In this document: in pieces, positions 7,721 through 14,262 of the stretch
Layout: each line of letters opens with the position of its first letter
Numbering within the stretch: position 1 is the stretch's first letter
Assembly: GCA_030830805.1 (NCBI GenBank)
Contig: JAURMH010000081.1
Location: 1-32,444 of the forward strand
Origin: Bacteroidota bacterium
GTDB lineage: Bacteria; Bacteroidota; Bacteroidia; Sphingobacteriales; Sphingobacteriaceae
Reading direction: 5' to 3'
DNA length: 32,444 nt
Program-made: the position numbers and the translations under genes
Notes under the pieces: model-generated
What the model saw: only the letters and a program-made list of their open reading frames with translations
The model's database searches: none
What the model was told of the DNA's origin: nothing

Positions 7721-10717
7721 TTATTTTATCATCACTTTACCACTGCTCAATGATTTTTCGCTGATTAATTCGATGGCATAAATTCCCTTGCTTAAGCTGT
7801 TTAAATCTAAAGGCAAAAATGCCGATTCAATTTTAATTTGTTTTTGATATACCAATTGACCTAAATTATTATAAACACGGATGCTTGCATTTTCGCCGAT
7901 TTTATTTTTACAATCAATTTGAAAACTACCCTCGTTAGGGTTAGGAAAAATGGATAGTGTTTGTGCTTTAAAATTATTGATACCCATCCAAGCGCCAATT
8001 ATATGATTAGAACTATCACTCACACAACCTTGTGCATTGGTCACTATGGTATAATAATCGTAGGAAAAAGGCATCCATTTTTCGATGTCGATGGTTTGAC
8101 CATTTTCGTTTGCCAGCATATTTACTGCACCAGTAAAGCGGTCTACCTGATACCATTGGTTACCATCAACGTAATTTGAAAGAAGGCCAACATGCATATT
8201 ACTTAATACGGTATATTCAATCACAGGCGTTGCAATAGTATCAACAAACACCGTTACCGAATCAAAATTACTGCAACCGTTGGCGTCTATGCCAATTACT
8301 TCGTAAGTAGTAGTTTTGTTTGGCGCAACTATTGCAACAGACGAATCGCCCGCACCATTATCCCAACTATAAATGCTAGCGCCACTGGCTCTAAGTGTTG
8401 TGTTTTGTCCATTGCAAATGCGTACATCTACGCCAGCACTTACACTAGGCAATGCATGAATGCTAAATGCCGTCGCGTTGCTTTCGCCTGTCGTTAAAGG
8501 GTCTGAAGCATTTACTCTTACTTTATATCCATTACCTGCTGCTAAATTTTTAGGTATAATACCAGTAATATTTCCAACAATGGTATTGCTAGTGGTTGAA
8601 CCAATCGTAATGGCATTTGTAAAATCACCATTCGCATTCGATAACTGAACGGTGTAAGTATTATTTGTATTGATGCTACCATTGACTAAATAATTTACAT
8701 TTATTATTGAACCTAAACAAAATCCAGTATTGTTAGCTAAAGTAGTTTGTATGCTATTACTTGGAGTACCACAAGTCATGGTATGTCCGCCTAAATTACT
8801 CACATCGTCTTTTGCAAAACCATCCCATTCGGTGGCAAGTGTTGGAAAGCCAGCCAGCGGGTTGCTGCTCACACCTGCAATCACAGTTGCTTTTCTTACT
8901 AAGGTTTGATCTAATAAAGATAAAGTGCCGCTGGTCCAAGCGGTGCCTGGGTTTTCGCCAATTCTGCCAATAATATCAATTACCAAATCAGGCGAAATTT
9001 TTACCAATGCGATCGCATCGTTTCCATTAAAATTAGTGGCATTATTAGTAGTGGCCGTACCAGTATAAATCGTTGCAGCTGAGTTTTTGTAAACGGCAGT
9101 ACCATTTACAGGAATCGTTCCCGAAAGGGTAATATCTTGTGTAGCGGTACTCGAACCATTGGCATATAATTTTAATTTATAATTACTCAAATCAATGCTT
9201 GCAGTAGTGCCATTATATATTTCTAAGTATTTATTATTTGCAGAACCTTCTAGATATTCAGAAATAATTAAATCGGTTGCACAAGTGCTGGTATTAGCCG
9301 CACTTACCACATAGCTTTGCGTAGAACTACTACTGGTTTGTCCTAAATTATCTGTTGCATTTATTTTAAAATAAATAGTTGTGCCGAGTGTTTGTGCAGG
9401 AATAGAAGTCGAAGAAATATAAATACTAGGACTCGTATTTGTCATCGAAATGATTGTATTCATTGTATTTGCGCTGGTTCCCCAAAGTAAATTTACTTGA
9501 GTTATACTACCATCGTCTGTTGCGGAGCAAGAAATCGTGACCGCATTATTGGTATTTACATTGTTTGGATTTTTAGTAATGCTAGTGATAATTGGAGCAG
9601 GTGAAGTAGGTGTACCGATAAAATAATTAGCAGTTGTACTCGTGCTAGTATTATTTTGGTTATCGGTTGCAGTGATGTAATAATAAATGGTGGTTCCGTT
9701 TGGCTGCGGTGCTATTTTTGTATTTGTTATATACACATTCGCAGTATTACTCAAATGCATATTAATAGTTTGGTTAATGCTGCTCGCACTAGTTCCCCAT
9801 TTAATGCTTGCGGAAGAAATACTACCATCGTCTGTAATGCTTGCTGATAAAGCAACAGAGTCGCTTAAAGTAGGCGCAGTTGGTATTTTGTTGATATTAG
9901 TGATATTTGGAATGAGGCTACAAAAACTACCGCCAGGCCAAACCAAACAAGCATATTCTGGATGATCAATAAATGGATTTCTATTTCCTTGAATAGCATA
10001 AACGTTATTATTTCTAGCAATTTCTTTAGCACTTACTGGATCTTGTTGATTCCATTTTTTCATTAGCTCCAAAGCCCATGGTTTTAAACTAGCACCAATA
10101 ATCATGTCGTTGGTTTGCCATCCAGTATCTTCGGTATAATAACGTGTGCACATGTAAAAATATGTTCTTGCAAAATCTCCTTTATATTCTGCGATGGGTT
10201 CGAATACTGTTCCGGTATAACCTGGAAAGCTGCAAGGCCCTAATTTACTACCATTGAGCGTGGTGTTTGTTGGTGTTGTTACTTCGCCATAAGGAAAATT
10301 GCTTCTTAATCCATTTACTTTTCCATCGGTAGGATATACATGGAATAAATCAGATTGCATCGGAGTATTACTATTGAACCAACTTTGTGGCCAAGAGTGT
10401 TCTCTGTTAAAGCAATCTCCTTCGTTACTATAATTTCCGCAAGTTTGCGAAAAGTTAAAAGAGTAGGGCGGTGTTCCATTTGGTACATCAGAATACATGT
10501 CCCAAACTTTTCCATTTGGTTTAATGTCTGTTGTTTGGTAATAACCCATTAAAGAGCCATAACTTTTTACAGAATGGTTGTCAATAATATTATGTAAGGC
10601 AAGTCTTAAAGCTGTGCCGGATAAACCACTTGCGGTCGAATAATAACCTGCTGGAATTTGCGCAAAAAGCGCAAAACTTTGTAATACTAAAAGTAGGGAT
10701 AGGAGCTGTTTCCTCAT
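7721..10717 (-). CDS. Secreted endonuclease I family protein with Ig-like repeats, lamin-tail domain and T9SS sorting domain
   Basis: A 998-residue exported protein. Residues 1-19 are a signal peptide (basic start, Leu-rich core, likely cut after FA). Residues 21-265 are an endonuclease I domain (EndA/Vvn type): FNREHSWPQSW at 103-113 carries the E106-H107 pair expected to be catalytic, followed by SDLFHVYPTDGKVNGLRSN at 122-140, the conserved second half of the metal site. Two homologous ~95-residue repeats (about 280-370 and 373-472) share TDDGSI, WGTSA and TIYxxIxATDN landmarks and look Ig/fibronectin-like. A lamin-tail domain follows (LIISEYLEGSANNKYLEIYN from 483, to about 600). Residues 921-998 (FPNPNEGSFQI ... 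LSKGIYAIEL) form a T9SS type A sorting domain, so it is secreted or surface-attached across the outer membrane. Likely role: degrading extracellular DNA for nutrients or biofilm turnover (inference). It is transcribed alone and ends at the shared palindromic terminator. Confidence 0.93.
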   Translation of the reverse strand: MRKQLLSLLLVLQSFALFAQIPAGYYSTASGLSGTALRLALHNIIDNHSVKSYGSLMGYYQTTDIKPNGKVWDMYSDVPNGTPPYSFNFSQTCGNYSNEGDCFNREHSWPQSWFNSNTPMQSDLFHVYPTDGKVNGLRSNFPYGEVTTPTNTTLNGSKLGPCSFPGYTGTVFEPIAEYKGDFARTYFYMCTRYYTEDTGWQTNDMIIGASLKPWALELMKKWNQQDPVSAKEIARNNNVYAIQGNRNPFIDHPEYACLVWPGGSFCSLIPNITNINKIPTAPTLSDSVALSASITDDGSISSASIKWGTSASSINQTINMHLSNTANVYITNTKIAPQPNGTTIYYYITATDNQNNTSTSTTANYFIGTPTSPAPIITSITKNPNNVNTNNAVTISCSATDDGSITQVNLLWGTSANTMNTIISMTNTSPSIYISSTSIPAQTLGTTIYFKINATDNLGQTSSSSTQSYVVSAANTSTCATDLIISEYLEGSANNKYLEIYNGTTASIDLSNYKLKLYANGSSTATQDITLSGTIPVNGTAVYKNSAATIYTGTATTNNATNFNGNDAIALVKISPDLVIDIIGRIGENPGTAWTSGTLSLLDQTLVRKATVIAGVSSNPLAGFPTLATEWDGFAKDDVSNLGGHTMTCGTPSNSIQTTLANNTGFCLGSIINVNYLVNGSINTNNTYTVQLSNANGDFTNAITIGSTTSNTIVGNITGIIPKNLAAGNGYKVRVNASDPLTTGESNATAFSIHALPSVSAGVDVRICNGQNTTLRASGASIYSWDNGAGDSSVAIVAPNKTTTYEVIGIDANGCSNFDSVTVFVDTIATPVIEYTVLSNMHVGLLSNYVDGNQWYQVDRFTGAVNMLANENGQTIDIEKWMPFSYDYYTIVTNAQGCVSDSSNHIIGAWMGINNFKAQTLSIFPNPNEGSFQIDCKNKIGENASIRVYNNLGQLVYQKQIKIESAFLPLDLNSLSKGIYAIELISEKSLSSGKVMIK

Positions 10718-10736
10718 TTTGTTTCGATTGGCTTAC

Positions 10737-10762
10737 CCAAAGCGAAATTTAATCGGCTTTGG
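10737..10762. repeat. Inverted repeat upstream of the nuclease start
   Basis: Seven-base arms CCAAAGC (10737-10743) and GCTTTGG (10756-10762) lie 20-45 bases upstream of the nuclease ATG. On the minus strand the spacer contains TAAATTTC, one base from the TAnnTTTG consensus, so the repeat may be an operator around a promoter. The arms are short and this could be chance. Confidence 0.3.
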
Positions 10763-10834
10763 ATTTATTTTTTAACTTTACAATATCGGATTTTTTCTAA
10801 TCTTATTTATAAAAATGCGGTCAAATTTGCTATC

Positions 10835-10868
10835 AAAAAAACTTGAAGGGAAAAAAGATAACCCTTCA
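10835..10868 (-). terminator. Second terminator-like hairpin downstream of recA
   Basis: On the minus strand TGAAGGG (10868-10862), an 11-base loop, CCCTTCA (10850-10844), then AG and seven T. It looks like an intrinsic terminator but lies ~140 bases beyond the recA stop, behind the recA terminator. Between the two is an imperfect hairpin (10881-10905). It may be a back-up terminator or the 3' end of a small RNA. The rest of 10718-10948 holds no gene that I can support. Confidence 0.5.
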
Positions 10869-10950
10869 TTAGCATTTTTAGGTATTTATGCTGAATAAAT
10901 ATACCTTTTTCATATAGATAGAATTGCATTTGGATTTTATAGGCAAACAA

Positions 10951-10980
10951 AAAAAGCGACACATTGCTGTGCCGCTTTTA
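10951..10980 (-). terminator. Intrinsic terminator of recA
   Basis: On the minus strand, AAAGCG(G)CACA, loop GCAA, TGTG(T)CGCTTT with one internal mismatch, followed by a run of T, 26 bases after the recA stop. The arrangement is typical of Rho-independent termination. Confidence 0.85.
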
Positions 10981-11005
10981 AAACATAAAACATGGAAAAT
11001 AAAAA

Positions 11006-12088
11006 TTATGCCTTAGCGTCTTCTGAAGGTGCTTCAGTAGGTAGTTCCACTTTTGATAGAATTGCCTTGATTTTGCCTTCTAATTCTTCTGCTAATTCTG
11101 GATTGTCTTCAATTAATTGTTTAACAGCGTCTCTGCCTTGTCCTAATTTGGTATCACCATAACTAAACCAAGAACCTGCTTTTTTAACGATTTCAAAATC
11201 TACACCTATATCTACAATCTCGCCAGATTTTGATATACCTTTTCCATACATCACATCAAATTCTGCGATTCTAAAAGGAGGTGCAACTTTGTTCTTTACT
11301 ACTTTCACTTTCACTCTATTTCCGATCACTTCATCTCCGTCTTTAATTTGACCAGTTCTTCTGATGTCTAAACGAACCGAAGCATAAAACTTCAAAGCAT
11401 TACCGCCTGTAGTGGTTTCAGGGTTTCCGAACATGACACCAATTTTTTCTCTTAATTGATTAATGAATATACAGCAACAACCTGTTTTGCTAATAGTACC
11501 TGTTAATTTTCTTAAAGCTTGTGACATTAAACGTGCATGCAATCCCATTTTCGAATCGCCCATTTCGCCTTCGATTTCGCTTTTAGGAACCAAAGCCGCA
11601 ACCGAGTCGATCACGATAATATCTATCGCACCAGAGCGAATTAAGTTGTCTGCTATTTCTAATGCTTGTTCACCATTGTCTGGTTGGGAGATCAATAAAT
11701 TTTCTACATCTACACCTAATTTTTTAGCATAAAATTTATCGAATGCATGTTCTGCATCTATGAATGCAGCCACGCCACCTTTTTTCTGAGATTCTGCAAT
11801 GGCATGTAAAGCCAAAGTTGTTTTACCAGAAGATTCTGGTCCGTAAATTTCTATTACTCTGCCTTTCGGTAGACCATTAATACCTAAAGCGATGTCTAGT
11901 CCTAATGATCCTGTTGAAATTGCTTCCAATGGTTCGATTACAGAGTCACCTAATTTCATGATGGTTCCTTTTCCATAGGTTTTTTCTAATTTGTCTAAGG
12001 TCATTTGTAATGCCTTTAACTTTTCTTTGTTATCTGCCATTTGTTCTGTTTTTTGTTCTGTTTTTTGTTCCGTTTTTTGTTTTTTCAT
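11006..12088 (-). CDS. recA: Recombinase RecA
   Basis: ATP-dependent strand-exchange protein of homologous recombination and DNA-damage response. Walker A is GPESSGKTT (residues 83-91 from this start). Walker B-like [11 protein letters not shown], the L1/L2 region around [15 protein letters not shown], and the [15 protein letters not shown] segment all match the family. The C-terminal tail is short and acidic. Three in-frame ATGs are possible. The one at 12115 adds a hydrophobic MLLFLAKIK not seen in RecA. The one at 12088 has the A-rich context favoured in Bacteroidota and adds an unusual N-tail with (KTEQ)3. The one at 12040 gives [12 protein letters not shown], the usual family start (344 residues). 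I chose 12088 but 12040 is nearly as likely. A TAGATTTG element lies ~57 bases upstream and a terminator follows directly, so it is probably monocistronic. No lexA is visible nearby. Confidence 0.97.
   Translation of the reverse strand: MKKQKTEQKTEQKTEQMADNKEKLKALQMTLDKLEKTYGKGTIMKLGDSVIEPLEAISTGSLGLDIALGINGLPKGRVIEIYGPESSGKTTLALHAIAESQKKGGVAAFIDAEHAFDKFYAKKLGVDVENLLISQPDNGEQALEIADNLIRSGAIDIIVIDSVAALVPKSEIEGEMGDSKMGLHARLMSQALRKLTGTISKTGCCCIFINQLREKIGVMFGNPETTTGGNALKFYASVRLDIRRTGQIKDGDEVIGNRVKVKVVKNKVAPPFRIAEFDVMYGKGISKSGEIVDIGVDFEIVKKAGSWFSYGDTKLGQGRDAVKQLIEDNPELAEELEGKIKAILSKVELPTEAPSEDAKA
12041..12076 (-). repeat. Three tandem 12-base repeats at the recA 5' end
   Basis: Three head-to-tail copies of AAAACAGAACAA on the minus strand. 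The copy at 12065-12076 differs by one base (ACG instead of ACA, silent in frame). If translation starts at 12088 they encode (KTEQ)3; if it starts at 12040 they are the 5' leader immediately before the ATG. Confidence 0.9.
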
Positions 12089-12144
12089 TTTAATTTTTGC
12101 TAAAAATAATAGCATTTTTTGTAATCTGCAACTTTTATTGTTAA

Positions 12145-12152
12145 CAAATCTA
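12145..12152 (-). promoter_or_regulatory. Predicted -7 element of recA with overlapping palindrome
   Basis: TAGATTTG on the minus strand matches the Bacteroidota -7 consensus TAnnTTTG and lies 57-64 bases upstream of the ATG at 12088. The perfect palindrome TTGTTAACAA (12138-12147) overlaps its downstream end and the expected transcription start. I see no convincing -33 TTG at the usual distance. Confidence 0.45.
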
Positions 12153-12225
12153 AAAAAGCCTAATTAAACTATTAAAACAAAGTATTTTATTTTAAAATAA
12201 TTTTCCACATTCTTTAATATTGCCT

Positions 12226-12233
12226 CAAATCTA
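12226..12233 (-). promoter_or_regulatory. Second TAGATTTG element upstream of recA
   Basis: An identical TAGATTTG 81 bases further upstream on the minus strand. It may be a second recA promoter. The surrounding AT-rich gap (12089-12327) holds no gene. No clear -33 box is present. Confidence 0.3.
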
Positions 12234-12327
12234 TTATTTTTAGTAAAATTTATCTTCATTCAATAATCAAATATCAGTCAATTTTAGGCTAGCCACAATT
12301 GCATTATTTAAAGATTATATATAGTAA

Positions 12328-12978
12328 TTAAGCTAATTTCAATCCATTTGTTTTAAAATACTTGCAAAAAGCTATTAAATCGCAGTTTTCGCATTTTGGA
12401 CTGCGGGCGGTACAAGTATATCTTCCATGTAAAATCAACCAATGGTGGGCAATGTGAACTTTGCTTTTAGGAATATGCTTGATTAACTGCTTTTCGGTAG
12501 CTAAAGGCGTTTTAGCGTTTCTGGTTAATCCGATTCTTGCCGAAACCCTAAACACATGTGTATCTACCGCCATGGTAGGCATATTAAAAATGACGGAGGA
12601 AATAACATTCGCTGTTTTTCGACCCACACCAGGTAGTTTTTGCAAATCAGTTGTGGCAGAAGGCACGATGCCATTAAATTGGCTGCTTAAAATATTCGCC
12701 ATGCCAATTAAATGTTTGGCTTTATTATTTGGATAACTGATGCTACGAATAATGGCAAAAACATCGGCTACTGTTGCAGTGGCTAGGCTATTTACATCTG
12801 GATAAATTTCAAATAATTTTGGAGTAATTAGGTTTACTCTTTTATCGGTACATTGGGCCGAAAGTATCACTGCGACTAGTAATTCGAAGGGGTTACGATA
12901 ACTTAATTCTGTTTCTGCAGATGGCATTTTTTTTTCAAAAATTTCCAAAACACCTTCGTATCTTTCTTTAATTGTCAT
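12328..12978 (-). CDS. nth: Endonuclease III (DNA glycosylase/AP lyase)
   Basis: Base-excision repair enzyme that removes oxidised pyrimidines and cleaves the abasic site. 216 residues is the normal length. The helix-hairpin-helix LPGVGRKTANV (115-125) holds the catalytic lysine K121, and AVDTHVFR (137-144) the catalytic aspartate D139. The [4Fe-4S] cluster ligands are C189, C196, C199 and C205 in the canonical C-x6-C-x2-C-x5-C spacing. The ATG at 12978 gives the usual MTIKERYEGVLEIF opening. It lies between recA and the sigma-factor pair on the same strand, but has its own upstream gap with repeated short motifs. No obvious terminator separates it from the recA promoter region. Confidence 0.96.
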   Translation of the reverse strand: MTIKERYEGVLEIFEKKMPSAETELSYRNPFELLVAVILSAQCTDKRVNLITPKLFEIYPDVNSLATATVADVFAIIRSISYPNNKAKHLIGMANILSSQFNGIVPSATTDLQKLPGVGRKTANVISSVIFNMPTMAVDTHVFRVSARIGLTRNAKTPLATEKQLIKHIPKSKVHIAHHWLILHGRYTCTARSPKCENCDLIAFCKYFKTNGLKLA

Positions 12979-13005
12979 ACGCTAAAGTAGCAGTTATAGT
13001 AGCGT
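12979..13005. repeat. Operator-like short repeats before nth
   Basis: Immediately upstream of the nth ATG are an inverted pair ACGCTA (12979-12984) / TAGCGT (13000-13005) and a direct pair AGTAGC (12986-12991, 12998-13003) repeated at a 12-base interval. On the minus strand TACTTTAG, one base from the -7 consensus TAnnTTTG, sits three bases before the ATG. It could be a binding site or chance in a short region. Confidence 0.25.
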
Positions 13006-13052
13006 TTTAGAAAAAATGATATCCACAAAAAATGTTGGTAAATTTCAAAAAC

Positions 13053-13085
13053 AAAAAACCCGACTAGTATTTTACTAGTCGGGTT
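13053..13085 (-). terminator. Intrinsic terminator after the 72-residue gene
   Basis: Perfect 13-base arms (13057-13069 and 13073-13085) with a 3-base loop; on the minus strand the stem is followed by six T. It lies about 20 bases after the stop of the small gene and ends its transcript before nth. Confidence 0.92.
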
Positions 13086-13104
13086 AAATAATGAATGGAA
13101 ACAA

Positions 13105-13323
13105 TTAAATTGATTTAGAAAATGCGAGAATTTGATCAATAACAGCTTGCCTTGGACTCACTTTTAATTGATCTAATGCTGTTTTCATCTCCTGCAAATG
13201 ATCGAAATTATCTTCTATTTCGAAATTAGTATTTAATTGGGTTTCTAATCCAACCATTTCATCGCTTGATAATTCGTGATAAATGGCCATTATTAGTTCA
13301 TTTTGAGTAAAGGTTTCTACCAT
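13105..13323 (-). CDS. Small acidic protein next to an ECF sigma factor, possible anti-sigma-like domain
   Basis: A 72-residue soluble protein with no cysteine, no membrane segment and a clear excess of Asp/Glu. It looks all-helical: a helix containing NELIMAIYHELSSDEM, a second around LETQLNTNFEIEDNFDHLQEM, and a C-terminal piece SPRQAVIDQILAFSK. This layout (a short helix with an 'x-YHEL' motif, an acidic middle, a terminal 'ILxFSK'-like helix) recalls small proteins encoded after ECF sigma factors in Bacteroidota and the sigma-binding part of anti-sigma factors. That link is from memory and context, not proof. It lacks the His/Cys zinc motif and transmembrane helix of typical anti-sigmas. 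It starts 121 bases after the sigma gene, with a terminator between, and has its own strong terminator. Function unknown. Confidence 0.7.
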   Translation of the reverse strand: MVETFTQNELIMAIYHELSSDEMVGLETQLNTNFEIEDNFDHLQEMKTALDQLKVSPRQAVIDQILAFSKSI

Positions 13324-13387
13324 AGACCGTTTTTTTATGTTTATGGGAATTAAACGCAGAAAGCGGGGAGATATTTTATCATGCCAT

Positions 13388-13421
13388 AAAAAAAATAGGC
13401 TTTCTTTTGAAAAGCCTATTT
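13388..13421 (-). terminator. Intrinsic terminator after the sigma factor gene
   Basis: 11-base arms (13393-13403 and 13411-13421) with a 7-base loop, followed on the minus strand by eight T, 24 bases after the sigma-factor stop. It separates the sigma gene from the 72-residue gene downstream, which must either use read-through or its own promoter. Confidence 0.88.
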
Positions 13422-13444
13422 AAACTATATAAACCTAAAAAAAA

Positions 13445-14032
13445 TTACTGTTGTTTAAAGCTTACTTCTTTATCACCTATCATTTTTCGCAAATTGTTTA
13501 AAGCATAGCGCATTCTGCCTAAAGCGGTATTGATACTTACACCTGTTAAATCGGCAATTTCTTTGAAACTCAAATCAGCATAATGCCTCATGATTAAAAC
13601 CTCTTTTTGTTCTTCTGGCAGCAATTGAATAAAAGCTCTTAAATCTTGATGGTTTTGCGCTCTCAACATTTTGTCTTCTATATTTTCATCGGCAATGCCA
13701 ATTACATCAAAGATGTCAAAGCCATCGCTGTTAGTAATCACAGGCGTACGCTTTACTTTTCTAAAGTGGTCAATCACTAAATTATGGGCAATGCGAATTA
13801 CCCAAGGAAGAAATTTTCCTTCTTCGTTGTATTTACCACCTTTAAGGGTTTTAATAACTTTGATAAAAGTGTCTTGGAAGATATCTTCTGCTAAAAAAGA
13901 ATCTTTCACTAATAAGTTAATCGAAGAATAGATTTTTGTTTTGTGACGTGTTAATAATTCGCCTAAAGCAGATTCATCTCCATGAATATACAGATTGACT
14001 AATTCTTGGTCACTAATTAATTTACGGTTCAT
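13445..14032 (-). CDS. ECF-type RNA polymerase sigma factor (sigma-70 family)
   Basis: A 195-residue alternative sigma factor. Region 2 spans about residues 20-100: the LLVKDSFLAEDIFQDTFIKV helix at about 40-60 contacts core polymerase, and FLPWVIRIAHNLVIDHFRK reads the -10 element. Region 4 spans about 130-185, with LLPEEQKEVLIMRHYADLSF and the helix-turn-helix EIADLTGVSINTALGRMRYAL that reads the -35 element. It has no C-terminal extension. An in-frame stop upstream excludes a longer start. The ATG has a strong Shine-Dalgarno GGGAGG six bases away, unusual here, and a leader region of up to ~190 bases. Neighbours are uvrA (divergent), nth and recA. A 72-residue acidic protein follows, after a terminator. 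The target regulon cannot be told from sequence. Confidence 0.95.
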   Translation of the reverse strand: MNRKLISDQELVNLYIHGDESALGELLTRHKTKIYSSINLLVKDSFLAEDIFQDTFIKVIKTLKGGKYNEEGKFLPWVIRIAHNLVIDHFRKVKRTPVITNSDGFDIFDVIGIADENIEDKMLRAQNHQDLRAFIQLLPEEQKEVLIMRHYADLSFKEIADLTGVSINTALGRMRYALNNLRKMIGDKEVSFKQQ

Positions 14033-14038
14033 AGTTTT

Positions 14039-14044
14039 CCTCCC
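14039..14044 (-). promoter_or_regulatory. Strong Shine-Dalgarno of the sigma factor gene
   Basis: GGGAGG on the minus strand, six bases before the ATG at 14032. Most starts in this window lack such a site. A second SD-like AAAGGAGGA lies further up the leader at 14092-14100 with no usable start codon just after it. Confidence 0.65.
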
Positions 14045-14237
14045 GTTAAAATTTAAATGTTAATTAGTGTAGAATTTTAATCTATATATGGTCCTCCTTT
14101 TGGTTTTTTAGGTTTATTTTGAATTATTATTTAAACGAATAAACGGATATTGAGTTTAAAATCAAAATTTTTTTGAAAAAATATTAAATATGTTACAAAA
14201 GAAAGGTAAAACAAGCTATTTTTTGCTTGGGTTATTT

Positions 14238-14245
14238 TAGCTTTG
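14238..14245 (+). promoter_or_regulatory. Predicted -7 promoter element of uvrA
   Basis: TAGCTTTG matches TAnnTTTG and ends 17 bases before the ATG at 14263, giving a leader of about 10-12 bases. It lies downstream of the more distal ATG at 14227, which argues against that start. No good -33 element is seen. Confidence 0.45.
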
Positions 14246-14262
14246 CAGGCACAATAATTAGC

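Noticed and set aside
8650-9970. Repetitive Thr/Asn/Ser-rich sequence that might be a tandem-repeat array or CRISPR-like
   Set aside because: It is coding sequence of Ig-like modules in the secreted nuclease; there are no regular identical repeats with spacers.
12089-12115. Extra recA start giving a hydrophobic MLLFLAKIK tail
   Set aside because: RecA is cytosolic and no known RecA begins this way; later ATGs have better context.
12279-12301. GGCTAGCC palindrome with CAATT/AATTG flanks between nth and recA
   Set aside because: The flanks are out of register by one base and there is no T tract, so neither terminator nor operator is supported.
14227-14262. Upstream ATG extending UvrA by 12 residues
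   Set aside because: The extension is not UvrA-like and covers a predicted promoter; [13 protein letters not shown] from 14263 fits the family.
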